Below are positions 54,447-63,656 of a stretch of 64,000 nucleotides of DNA, one piece after another (position 1 is the first letter of the stretch; the number at the start of each line of letters is the position of its first letter). A program made the position numbers and the translations under genes. The stretch comes from Carposina sasakii (taxonomy: Eukaryota; Arthropoda; Insecta; Lepidoptera; Carposinidae). The notes below the pieces were generated by a model that saw nothing but the letters and a program-made list of their open reading frames with translations, had not been told where the DNA came from and did not search any database. The DNA is taken from contig CP053154.1 of the NCBI GenBank assembly GCA_014607495.2, positions 13,702,001 to 13,766,000 of the forward strand, read 5' to 3'.

Positions 54447-54800
54447 ATGTCTCTGTCGGCAGTTTTCGGTCATGGCTGCCTATCTCAATGCAGATATTAT
54501 AGGTATTACACAAGTGTATCAGCAAATACAGGTGCACTCTCTATTCCTTCACTCTCATTGTCTGATCAGACGAAAAGCCGACAGGACCGGAGAGAGGCGC
54601 AGTGCTTTCCGAGGCAATGTGACAATTCCGTGCTAAGGATCGGTACATTTAATGGATTTATTGGTACATTTAATGGATTCATTGGTACATTTAATTAATT
54701 CATTGATACATTTAATGGATTTATTGGTACATGCCCGTGACTAAGATCGAACCCACACTCCTCGACTGGAAGACGCACGTTTAAACCATTGGGTCATCAC
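54447..54800 (+). repeat. Family O SINE-like element with expanded minisatellite, copy 2
   Basis: CGGCAGTTTTCGGTCATGGC, CACTCTCATTGTCTGATCAG, GTGCTTTCCGAGGC and the tRNA-like end GATCGAACCCACACTCC. Contains the repeat array below. Confidence 0.65.
54641..54732. repeat. 20/21-bp minisatellite, about 4.5 units
   Basis: Unit GGTACATTTAATGGATTTATT with single-base variants. Family O copy 1 has only one related unit (GTACATTAAATAAATTCA), so the array expanded after insertion. The short ORF repeating GTFNGFI is a by-product. Confidence 0.85.
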
Positions 54801-55211
54801 CTCTTCATTATTAGGTACACAGGTATATTGTAATAGCAAATCGATAGCGAAAATAACATAACTATCACTGTTCACCACATAGGTACATACACGGGTGGGT
54901 TCCCGAAATGGGGTATCAAGAAACGCGGGATCATAAATCTAGTCAGCATAGTGGGGGAATTACGTAAATGACCAATGACAAATCGCTACCTTATCGCCTT
55001 ATAGAATGCCCGAGTTCCTTATTTCGCTGATCACTTCAATTTACTTATCTCGATACGTGATGCAGAGTAAGTAGGTATATTCTTTGGTGATGGGTCATAT
55101 AATGTTTTCTCTCTAAGTCTTATCTTATTCATATCTTAATCAAAGCTAATTCTATTCTCATCTTCGTATGGTACCTACTTGCCTTCTATCGAAGCATGAA
55201 GTAACGAGGAG

Positions 55212-55440
55212 CATAGGTGGGTAATATGCCCGTACGAGGCGATTAAGGGTTTCTGGGAGGTGGGCAGCAGCGCCTCCCGTGCTGACAACATAGTCCAAAA
55301 ATCAGACTGCGGTCACCAACCCGCCTGCCCAGCGTGGTGACTATGGGCAAAAACCTCCCTGTGGCAGTAGCCTTGTGGCGTGCCCTGGGGGAGCCCTACG
55401 TCCAGCAGTGGACTGCAATAGGCTGAAGTCGAAGACGAGT
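55212..55440 (+). repeat. Family D SINE-like element, well-preserved forward copy
   Basis: GGTGGGTAATATGCCCGTACGAGG-type start, AGTCCAAAAATCAGACTGCG, CCCTGGGGGAGCCCTACGTC, ends ATAGGCTGAAGTCGAAGACG. Lies upstream of exon 7 in the opposite orientation to the copy just downstream of it. Confidence 0.85.
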
Positions 55441-55952
55441 TGTAATAAATAGGACGATTGGCTATGCCTACTACAGCACAGTTTTAATATGGCTCGAACT
55501 GTATCAGCATATACGTCGTAGGTATACTTCCCACACCCACGCTAAGGTCCTCCTACTGAAATATTTAATTTCCATTGTGAGTGGGTGTGAAAGCCCTCCT
55601 TATTCTAAGTGAAAATAATTCCATCTTTTTCTTTTACAATTTTTGTTACATACATTGCTTCCCAGTTTCATATAATGACATATGAGGGCATAATGTGTTA
55701 AGTACCTAAATAATATTGGTACTCATCCAGTAATATCTACAAATTGTTCGGTAGATACCTACATAATTTAGTTACGAGACCAGGGTCCCAGGTTTAATTT
55801 CATTAACAGAAAATTTTTAATTGACCTGACCTTTTAGCTTTTATATCAAAATTACTTAAATTGATTTGTAATTTTGACTCCCCGACCTGATTGTTCTAGT
55901 GACGTTAATACTGAAAAGAAAGGGAATGTTTATTCTTCCGATCACAGAATAA

Positions 55953-56082
55953 CAACTGTGGGGTAAGCACGAACATTTTTACTAGGCGGCGTAACGCTAG
56001 CGACTCGTTAGCAAAATCTATGTGATTTGACAGTTGGACGATAGCGTTACGGACTATCGAGATGTTCGTGCTTACCCCTCTG
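55953..56082. mobile_element. Family V palindromic MITE, copy 2
   Basis: GGGGTAAGCACGAACATTTT and AGATGTTCGTGCTTACCCC; inner arms CGTAACGCTAGCGACTCG / ACGATAGCGTTACG. Confidence 0.85.
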
Positions 56083-56239
56083 GTGTCATGGATGTTACAC
56101 ACAGCCTAGGCGCCTGTGATTAGAACTGTGTGTTGTGCGAATCATCCAAGAGCTGTATTTGAATCTTTTCTTTTCGCACCGCAGTGTGAATCGCCCTAGA
56201 ACTTATTTGAAGCAATTGATTGAGTACGAAAAAAATAGC

Positions 56240-56410
56240 TTTGTATCAGTTAGGCTGATTACGTATCTTACAAAAGCAAAATGTCAGCAAAAATTGTACA
56301 ACAATCGCGTTGAAATCGCAAATTACTTTGAGATTGCCGCTACATATTTGCGAATTTTACAAGCATCAGCGAATATTTTACAATTCTTGCTATCGCCTGC
56401 ATCTTCTAAT
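56240..56410. repeat. Family G-like diverged copy
   Basis: GATTACGTATCTTACAAAAG, AAAATTGTACAACAATCGC, ATTTTACAATTCTTGCTATCG. The 125-codon ORF across it is a repeat artefact. Confidence 0.5.
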
Positions 56411-56624
56411 AAGGAGATGCAGGTAAATTCTGACAGAAAAGTTTTTACTTCCACGAATGGGAAGATCGTGAACCAGACCTACTCAATCAGACCTGCTCAA
56501 ATTCCTTATTAGGGCTTGCGACATCTTGAGTACTTATTACATACTTAAGTAGCAAGTCCCATGACGTAGAAGATTCAGGGTTCCAACAGGAGTCGATATT
56601 AATTAAATATTTTTTTGTTAACAG

Positions 56625-56741
56625 AGATGGAGGCCCCGGATGGTGAGGATTATGTTTAGCGGAGGGTCACAAAGCACTACTTTAACAAGCGGCACCCATC
56701 CGGCTTTGCCTGCGCCGGTCGTCACACGGCCTATTACCCAA
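56625..56741 (+). CDS. CCKLR: Sulfakinin/CCK-like receptor, alternative C-terminal exon (stop at 56657)
   Basis: 117 nt between TTTTTTGTTAACAG and CCCAA|GTAAGT. Read in the phase set by exon 6 (G + AG = Glu), it adds EMEAPDGEDYV and stops at TAG 56657-56659; the rest of the exon would be 3' UTR. In the phase-0 frame the whole exon is open (…MFSGGSQSTTLTSGTHPA…) and joins exon 8 in frame to VIETGEEGSQFL and a TGA at 57591. Which frame is used depends on the exon 6 donor and on the frame problem in the TM7 exon. Splice sites are good; the reading is uncertain. Confidence 0.6.
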
Positions 56742-56782
56742 GTAAGTGAAAAGGCTACCTAGTCATAACTAACCTAATGGCA

Positions 56783-57115
56783 GGTCATCGTCATCAGCCT
56801 ATTGTAGGCACTGCTGGACATAGGCCTCCCCCCGGGCCTGCCACAAGGCTACTGCCATAGGGGGGTTTTGCCCATAGTCACCACGCTGGGCAGGTGGGTT
56901 GGTGACCGCAGTGTGATTTTCGGACTATGTTGTCAGTATGGGGTGGTAGGCACCACGCTAATGCTACCTATAGGTATACCTAACTCTCCATTGATTGCTC
57001 CTTGTAGCAAAGGAACAAACCTTTAGAAGCCTAATTATGAGTTTGACGCCTCGTACGCAGGCAACTGAAGAACTGGTATAAACTCTACTCTGCCGGAACT
57101 ACTCTACTCTACTCT
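56783..57115 (-). repeat. Family D element, reverse copy (42 bp after exon 7)
   Basis: CATCGTCATCAGCCTATTGT, GGCTACTGCCATAGGGGGGT, CACCACGCTGGGCAGG; after a break near 56950-57045 the distal part resumes (CTCGTACGC, CTACTCTGCCGG). Confidence 0.8.
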
Positions 57116-57155
57116 ACCCGGGTGGGAATCGAACCCACGACCTCTGCATTCGCAT
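57115..57155 (-). repeat. tRNA-like SINE end (reverse), copy 4
   Basis: ACCCGGGTGGGAATCGAACC is the exact reverse complement of the B-box/acceptor end of the SINEs at 17146-17217 and 30349-30420. No A-box half. Confidence 0.75.
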
Positions 57156-57207
57156 TTTAAATAACCTTATTTTTTTATATAAAAAAAACCAGATTGCGCA
57201 GCTAATC

Positions 57208-57338
57208 TATTAAGGGTTTCCGGGAGGTGGGCAGAGATATGACAACATAGTCCGAAAATCAGCGGTCACCAACCCGCCTTGGATGAAAACCCCCCTGTGG
57301 CAGCGTTGCCCTGGGGGACGTCCAGATGGACTATAGGC
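57208..57338 (+). repeat. Shredded family D copy
   Basis: AAGGGTTTCCGGGAGGTGGG, TGACAACATAGTCCGAAAAT, GCGGTCACCAACCCGCC, then truncated blocks separated by small deletions. Confidence 0.75.
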
Positions 57339-57512
57339 GAGAAAAAGGTTCTCACGTAATGCTTACCCTAACACAGTACCTAGAGAAAGGGTCAGGGCGT
57401 AACTTTGTCCTGTAGGGGATATTCTGTCGCCTTAACTTAGGTAAAATTTTCTGTGCTTTTCCAATGCTGACATTAGGTCACTCCATCATCGGCTAGAGCT
57501 GTTTTCTTTCAG

Positions 57513-57655
57513 GTAATAGAAACCGGAGAAGAAGGCAGCCAGTTCCTCTACAGAATTACCTGGCAGAGGACAGGGACCGGGTCCAAGAATTGAGCAAAAT
57601 TACGAATATCCTCCATCTGGTCCGTGAAACCTTCACGCCCTATTTGCATGTTTAG
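57513..57655 (+). CDS. CCKLR: Sulfakinin/CCK-like receptor, terminal exon (alternative tail)
   Basis: Acceptor GTTTTCTTTCAG. If exon 7 is skipped, exon 6 joins here (G + GT = Gly) and stays open for 45 codons: NRNRRRRQPVPLQNYLAEDR, then DRVQELSKITNIL, LVRETFTPYLHV, stop 57653-57655. If exon 7 is included in its open frame, this exon reads VIETGEEGSQFL and stops at 57591-57593; if exon 7 is read in the exon 6 phase, this is 3' UTR. Two AATAAA signals follow at 57865 and 57873, so it is probably the last exon whichever tail is used. Confidence 0.6.
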
Positions 57656-57864
57656 TGAAAAGAGAAAATGCCGCTTCTGTGTTGTTAAAATCACCCATTT
57701 GCCACCTTTGAGTGAAAATCGATTCGGTACCTTTGTGGCATAAATGAACAGAAGTAGTAAATAATTAATTAAAAAGGCAGTGGTCCTTTTTGTTGCTATT
57801 TGGACACATGTTCGCAGTGTTATTACAAATTAATGTCTTAAAAGTGATTTTGAAACCCTGTTTG

Positions 57865-57878
57865 AATAAACAAATAAA
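57865..57878 (+). terminator. Tandem polyadenylation signals of the receptor gene
   Basis: AATAAA at 57865-57870 and again at 57873-57878, 210 bp downstream of the longest candidate stop. Cleavage would be expected shortly after. Confidence 0.65.
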
Positions 57879-58230
57879 GCTTCTTTGCTGCTAAAGAGAA
57901 ATCACCTTATGCCACCCTGAAATATAACAAAAAACTTTCATAAGATACGGGTGATAGACCTCAGATCTGGAAGTTTTGACACTGATATAAATTATAATAC
58001 TTATTTCTAACTTGAAGTTTTAAAATAAGTTGCAAAATTCACTTATGGTGGGGAGGCCGCACAAAGATAGGTAGGTACTCGTAGTTCTTAGCTATAAAAT
58101 GCCAGATTCGAAAGGTATATGTATATTATATCACATCTCAAACTGTAAATATTATATTACACAGTGAATAGTCTCGTACAAAATGTATGGCAAGCGATAA
58201 ATTTTGACATCTCAGATGTAATATAATACT

Positions 58231-58500
58231 TACTAGTGGACGCCCGCGACCGTGCGTGCGTCCGTCCGCGTCGACTACAGAAAAACAAAATGTCGAAATT
58301 ATCCGGGATAAATACATTTTCCCGGGATAAAAAGTAAGCCTATATGTTAAGTGGGACCTGTCACAATATATTCCTGAAAACTGCATCGAAATCGGTTCAG
58401 CCAAACAAACAGATAAACAGATAAAAATTCCGAAAATCATTCTTTTGGGTACTACCTATTGCGTTGATAAAGGTTTCCTATTGTATTTTTGTCATATATC
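58231..58500 (+). repeat. Family C repeat
   Basis: CTAGTGGACGCCCGCGACCG (with GTGCGTGCGTCC expansion), AAATGTCGAAATTATCCGGG, CATCGAAATCGGTTCAGCC. Includes an AT microsatellite next to the following family B copy. Confidence 0.75.
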
Positions 58501-58547
58501 TTCTATGTACAGACAGCGATCCATTACATTTTTATTATATATATATA

Positions 58548-58788
58548 TACAGGGTGTAACAAAAAGGGTATGTTAAGCGAAAAGCTATGTAAATAGCCCA
58601 CTATAGAGAACCTATCTACAAAATTTGAGACTCGAAATCATATTTTTATTTTTTAAGATTGTATGAAAATTCCTGAGATATTTAAAATTCTCCATACTAT
58701 CGGGAAAAATAAACATGTGATTTGGTCTCAAATTTTGTAGATAGGTTCTCTACAGTGGGCTATTTACATAGCTTTTCGCTTAACATTA
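58548..58788. mobile_element. Family B fold-back MITE, copy 5 (right TIR lost)
   Basis: TACAGGGTGTAACAAAAAGG at the left. The right arm stops at GCTTAACATTACATTACATG, so the last ~25 bp are missing. Its interior is nearly identical to the 27835 copy. Confidence 0.85.
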
Positions 58789-59260
58789 CATTACATGACA
58801 TTCCATTATGAAAGGCCGACTTGATAAACGCAAAATGGATGATAGACATTTATGATTATTGTCTATTTCCTGCACTTACGTTACGTATAAATAAAACTGT
58901 CATTATAATGAGTTGTTGTATTTTAAAGTGTTTATCTGAATGTTAAATTGGAAAATGATTTTGGAAATAATTGAAATGCGTAATTTGTTATAAGATACTC
59001 GTAGGTAGGTATAAAATAGTTATAATGGATATGAAATGCTCTAGGTCAAAGGCCTAACTTAATAATGGACAGGATCTTACCGTTTAAAAAAAAACTTGTT
59101 AATCATGCATCAATTGTACAATTTTGAAAATTTACTTTATTATTTACCTATTAATATATAAAATTAAGACATGACAACTAAGTATTATTTACATAATCAT
59201 AGAATAGTCCCAACGAGTACTTATTATTCTACGTACTAACAGCAACTAAAGTTTAACAAG

Positions 59261-59335
59261 ATTATAAAATTATTAATAAAGAAAATGGAAAAAATTCTTC
59301 ACCCGAGTGGGAACCGAACCCACGACCGCTGCAAA
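59261..59335 (-). repeat. tRNA-like SINE, copy 3, with a different head
   Basis: Reverse copy of the 3' tail (ATTATAAAATTATTAATAAA...) plus B-box half (GTGGGAACCGAACCCACGAC) of the 16988/30210 family. Beyond CTGCA it no longer matches those copies. Confidence 0.75.
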
Positions 59336-59667
59336 CCGTGCCAGCATTTTAACAAGATTGCTAGACTACAGAGAAACTTCGATTACACCGACATTCCTGG
59401 CGGCGTTAATTTAGGTTTCAATGTAGTTAATTGTATTGTTGCGTGAAAAGTTTCAGTCTCTATTCACCGTCTCCGAGAAGTTTGTCCTATTGTCGTATAT
59501 AGGGCGACCAGATAAGAAGTCCAAACTTTTTAGCGATACCTTGGTTGGGACTGATGCGACTTAGATGGGAAACACCAGAGGATGCTTTGTCAGATCCCCA
59601 GTCGCTCAATAAATAGATCAGGAGCATGGTGAGACGCGACCTCTGAAGTTGTACATAGGTACCTATA

Positions 59668-59938
59668 TACAGGGTGTAACAGAAAGGGTATGTTAAGCGA
59701 AAAGCTTTGTAAATAGCCCACTATAATGAATTTACATATTTCCATTTGAGTCACGAAATCACATGTTTATTTTTCAATATTGTATGAAAATTCCTAAGTT
59801 GTTTAGGAATTCTCCATACTAGGTATCTGTAAAAATAAACAAGCGAGGTCGAGCCTGAAATTTTGTGGGTAAGTTCCTTATAGTGGGCTATTTACATAGC
59901 TTTTCGCTTAACATACCCCTTTTGTTACACCCTGTATA
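59668..59938. mobile_element. Family B fold-back MITE, copy 6
   Basis: TATACAGGGTGTAACAGAAA to TTTGTTACACCCTGTATA; arms somewhat diverged in the middle. Confidence 0.85.
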
Positions 59939-60110
59939 TTGCTTTCTACTAACCTCAATACCTATGCATGCGGAGCTTTACTAAGAATACATCAGCTGCA
60001 TCTCTTTCCGTGCATGTCGTAAGACTCGACTGAGGAACTCGGGCATTAACTCAGGCGATAGATTAGGATCGGGTTTATCTATGTACCTATAAACTCTACG
60101 TATACAATAT

Positions 60111-60275
60111 AATACCGCGTTCCGGGTGCTGCTGGAGCTACCTCGGTTCTGTAGCGCATCAGGGATGTTTGCCGACGCTCGGATGGACTGTTTCTACACA
60201 GTGATGCGGAAAAGGTGCACATCTCTGATGCGCCGGGTCCTGGCTAGCCCCAACAGCATCCTCAATATGTTTTAA
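60111..60275 (+). pseudogene. C-terminal fragment of a third LINE ORF
   Basis: Open frame NTAFRVLLELPRFCSASGMF, ADARMDCFYTVMRKRCTSLM, RRVLASPNSILNMF, then TAA. AFRxLLxLPRFCSASxMFA and MRKRxxSLxxRVxxSxNSIL is a pattern I associate with the C-terminus of a common insect non-LTR polyprotein. No RT part. Composition is clearly GC-richer than its flanks. Confidence 0.65.
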
Positions 60276-60356
60276 AGAAGGTTTGACTGTGAATACATGC
60301 AACATTGTCATATGGTGCGTGTACTAACATCCAAGCTCTCATAATGCGAAAGCGAA

Positions 60357-60734
60357 TACAGGGTTATTTTTGGTCGTCAACGTTCCTGAAAACTACGAAA
60401 TCTCTTCATCATCACGATCATTTTTCTCCATGGAAGCATATCTGGGAAGTGTCTGGTTCCCAAGATATTACGGTCCAAAGTTGAGTAAATAGACTGCGTT
60501 TTTCTGCATAAATGCACATAGACGCGCGTAGCAGGATTTTTTCATGAAAAATAATTAATATCTATAAAAAAACTAACATAAACACTAGACACTATAAATT
60601 TTGCACGACCAAGGAATTTAAAAATTTTTTTCAAAAAAAAATTTTTTTTCGAGCATTTTTTTTGGCATAAACTTACTTTATTTCATGTATAGAGTACGTA
60701 CCCTTCGTTAAAGGTGGCAAAAAAAACATCCTGT
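60357..60734 (+). mobile_element. Family A MITE, full copy
   Basis: ATACAGGGTTATTTTTGGTC to GGCAAAAAAAACATCCTGTA. Confidence 0.85.
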
Positions 60735-60809
60735 ATAATGTGTATGCAATGAATAAATACTACTACTAACATACTCGTAGATTAAGAAACAAAATATGTG
60801 TTGAATTTA

Positions 60810-60915
60810 CATTACATGAAATAAATAAATAAATAAATGCAAACACAAGACCTTAGGGATCTTAGTGTGGGACTAGGTTAATGTGTTGTGTAGTGTGTGA
60901 ATATTTATTTATTTA
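60810..60915 (+). repeat. Family S piece between inverted AAATA tracts
   Basis: (AAAT)n at 60818-60838 and its complement (TTTA)n at 60901-60920 flank AACACAAGACCTTAGGGATC and ATGTGTTGTGTAGTGTGTGA. Confidence 0.65.
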
Positions 60916-61592
60916 TTTACATTTATTATTTTTAAAAATGACTATGATATGATACTGGGATATAAAAGCGATCTATTAAACATGTAAACGCAGTATTATA
61001 CGCTGTAGGGTCAGAGATAATGAATAAAGCCTGAGGGTATATGTTTACATTACTTTTGGTACCTCGATATCAACGAACCGAGCTTCAATATTAAATAACC
61101 TTAATGTAATATTAATTATCTGTAAATAATGTTTCAAATAATTATTATTGAATGTAACCTAATATTGTAGTGGGTATCTTGTAAATTGTGTTGTAAACAA
61201 TGAGGTTATTAAATCATAGGGTGTAAATATTCTATTTTGTGATCAATGGTGAATGTTCATATTACATTAAAGAATTTTTTATAACGTAAAATTTATAATT
61301 TTTTCATTATTTTTCAAATCCAGGATTAAATTTTCCCCTGAATGAACCTACTCGTATAAAAGTGACGTCTGATGTACCTAACTGCTAGACTTTATTTAAT
61401 TCCACTTTACCTACTTATTTCTACCCACGTCATTGTTGCTCATTTGGTGCAATAATGACACAACTCCAAAAACATGTGAAACCGACAAAAAAAATTAAAA
61501 TTTCTCTACCCTCCTAGCAGATTTACAGTTATGCATTATTTTTGCAGTTTTGTCAATGTTGTAACAGATAAGCGAGTTGTGTTATAATCCGC

Positions 61593-61730
61593 CCTCTGAT
61601 TACACGTTACTTGCAGCAGCAGAGCCGAAGCAATGCGATAGCGAAAATTGAGAATGTGTGTGCGCGCGGGGTGATGTGCGTTGCGATCGCATTGATTCGG
61701 CTTTGCTACTACAAATTAGGTAATAGCCCT
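61593..61730. mobile_element. Family G palindromic MITE, copy 5
   Basis: CTCTGATTACACGTTACTTG, GCCGAAGCAATGCGATAGCG and its partner CGATCGCATTGATTCGGCTT. Lies ~130 bp beyond the 3' end of the minus-strand coding exon. Confidence 0.75.
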
Positions 61731-61763
61731 GCAGATTTTTATCCACGATTTAGTTAAATTTAG

Positions 61764-61769
61764 ATTTAA
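61764..61769 (-). terminator. Possible ATTAAA polyadenylation signal
   Basis: ATTAAA on the minus strand, ~90 bp after the stop codon of the exon at 61858-61987. Weak, but the only candidate close by. Confidence 0.4.
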
Positions 61770-61857
61770 TATGCATTTACTACAAGACGTGGGCCTTAAA
61801 TCAAAGAGTTTTAGCGTTGCAAATAATCAAACAAAAGAGTCAATGTATAAAATCTAT

Positions 61858-61987
61858 TTAATCAGTATCAGAGAAGGTACCGCGTCCACTTGACTCGTTA
61901 TCGCTGGTGTCCATTGCTTCTTCTACCTTCGGAGCGACAGTGCTGACTGTTTTAATGCATCTGATCGTGTATTTATTGAAGTCACAA
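61858..61987 (-). CDS. Last coding exon of an unidentified gene
   Basis: On the minus strand a strong acceptor (TTTTTTTTCAG) is followed by one base completing a codon and the frame CDFNKYTIRCIKTVSTVAPK, then VEEAMDTSDNESSGRGTFSD, TD and TAA. The acidic Ser-rich tail with EEAMDTSDNESS looks like a natural C-terminus and a possible casein kinase target; the segment before it (DFNKYTIRCIKTVS) could be the end of a folded domain. I do not recognise the protein. Upstream exons must lie at higher coordinates, at least partly outside the window. The composition is less AT-biased than its surroundings and no repeat similarity was found, which supports real coding. Confidence 0.7.
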
Positions 61988-62480
61988 CTGAAAAAAAAGT
62001 TATATTTCATACATACTCGTACAAAACAATACAAAAATTATTTAATAACTAAAACAAAACACATCACATAACATAATAAACATCGATCAACAAAATAAAA
62101 CTAGCATGCAGTGTGTGATGTGCCAGCAAAATGGTCCCAGCTCAGCGTAGTGTGATTAACATCTGATTAACGTCAGCGTTGCAAACATTAAAACGCTTCA
62201 TAAAAATCGAATGCGTATTTGTACAGGTAAATTTAAAAATAGAAAGGTTGCCCATTGACATTTTGGAATATTCCTGCGAATTTTTTTTTTCCTTAGAATC
62301 ATGGTATTTGCCTGGCTGTCACTCACGCCCTGTATAGGTAGACTCGCATATTACGACTTTCTCTCGACCGATAGTTTTGTCGGCATTGCAGTATAAAGAG
62401 GTGTGCAAATGCGAAAATTACAGTGATTTAATATCGAAAGATAAAAAAGTGCTTCGCAATTGGATACAATTTAGGGGGAA
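61988..62480 (-). other. Probable intron of the minus-strand gene
   Basis: AT-rich, nothing recognised. No second minus-strand exon could be placed with confidence up to 64000. Confidence 0.45.
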
Positions 62481-62960
62481 ATAAGCCCAGCACCAATAGC
62501 ATGGCATCCGTGACTCACGTATATCGCGCGTTTTATGGCGCCTAAATGTTAAAAATTCGCGACAAAATGACGTTTCTCACTTCAAGCTGACATGCAAACC
62601 CTCCACGTCGCGCCGCATCCACGTTGCGAGCATACTGTTTAAATTCACGCGGGTCCTTATCGCGAATATTGATGTTTTGTGTGACTGGTATATCAAATAA
62701 ATTACCGATTCAATGTTGAAAGTAATAAAGTTTAATTTACTTTCGTAATGGTAACGTCATTTACGCGAGTTGTCCGAAAGGCGCGTCGCGCTCGGGTCCC
62801 CAGTGGCGCTCTTTGCCATGCTCGCACGCTCGTGACTGGAAACACGCGCGCGAGTGATAAAAAAATACGCGTCGCGTTTTTGTCATGCTACGGGTGCAGG
62901 AATCTTTCAGAAAAAGCCCACGTACAAAATGAGTGGATCGTGACTTGTAGTTTTCGTGCA
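62480..62960. promoter_or_regulatory. CpG-enriched, non-repetitive segment
   Basis: Many CG dinucleotides (TATATCGCGCG, CGTCGCGCCGC, GCGCGTCGCGCTCGGG, ACACGCGCGCGAG) in an otherwise AT-rich region. A CRE-like TAACGTCATTTACG lies near 62752 (TGACGTTACC on the other strand). The 77- and 66-codon ORFs on both strands are unrecognised. It could be an enhancer or promoter region; no TSS motif is decisive. Confidence 0.4.
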
Positions 62961-63106
62961 TGTCAAGATTTCTCCTTTTAATTTTGAATCTAGGTCACGT
63001 TTTCAGGATTGCGAATTCGAAATATCAAGTATATTTTAGAAATAGAAAAAGCCACGATTTTTTAACTTAATTTAATTTAACAATACTGCATCTCAACTCA
63101 ATTTAT

Positions 63107-63250
63107 AGGTTGTTTTTTCGTTGCCACCGTTTACGATGGGTACGTACTCTAATTAGAGGGAAATAATGTTAATTTTTCAGGCATTTTTTTTTATTACTTG
63201 GTTGCGCGTAATTTATAGAAGGCATATAATAGGCGTAGAACACGCCGTAT
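63107..63250 (-). repeat. Family A MITE remnant
   Basis: GGTTGTTTTTTCGTTGCCACC and GGGTACGTACTCT match the right terminus in reverse; the other half is lost near 63250. Confidence 0.65.
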
Positions 63251-63439
63251 TACAAAATTACAAAAAAAATTACTGACCTTATGATTTATTATTAATGAAT
63301 GACCTACGGCATATAAGAATTTCAAACTAAACAAATTATTCCTATTTGAGTTAATTTAGTGGGTTAATTTCATTATTATTTCCCTGCCCTTGTTAATTTT
63401 CGTGAAACGTATGATAATATGATAAAATATACAGGTGAA

Positions 63440-63656
63440 CAGCATTAATCCTACTAATATCATAAACGCGAAAGTTTGTGAGGATGTATGTGTTGCTCTT
63501 AACGCAAAAACTACTGGATGGATTTTGATGAAACATTTCAATAATATAGCTTACGTATCAGAATAGCATATAGGCTACTTTTTATTCCGGGAAAATATTT
63601 TTATCCCGTATAGTTTCGACATGTTGTTTTTTCTGGAGTCGCAGGCGTCCACTAGT
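63440..63656 (-). repeat. Family C repeat
   Basis: AAACGCGAAAGTTTGTGAGG, AGGCTACTTTTTATTCCGGG, ending GGAGTCGCAGGCGTCCACTAG. Confidence 0.75.

Larger units (their letters stand above)
50356..56624 (+). other. Receptor intron, 6.3 kb
   Basis: Repeats listed separately. 50720-51190 and 51545-52030 hold nothing recognisable apart from a (CA)n run at 51202-51218. Confidence 0.7.
56742..57512 (+). other. Receptor intron 7, 0.77 kb
   Basis: Filled by two family D copies in opposite orientations with a tRNA-like SINE end between them. Confidence 0.75.
57900..61592. other. Intergenic region between the convergent genes
   Basis: Repeats listed separately. 58800-59255, 59340-59660 and 60920-61590 hold nothing recognisable. 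Confidence 0.6.

Noticed and set aside
56135..56512. 125-codon ORF as an extra receptor exon or gene
   Set aside because: Most of it overlaps a diverged family G palindrome, and no splice phase fits.
62748..62981. 77-codon ORF as a first exon
   Set aside because: Reads Arg-rich by composition, has a minus-strand ORF opposite it, and lacks a donor in a sensible place.
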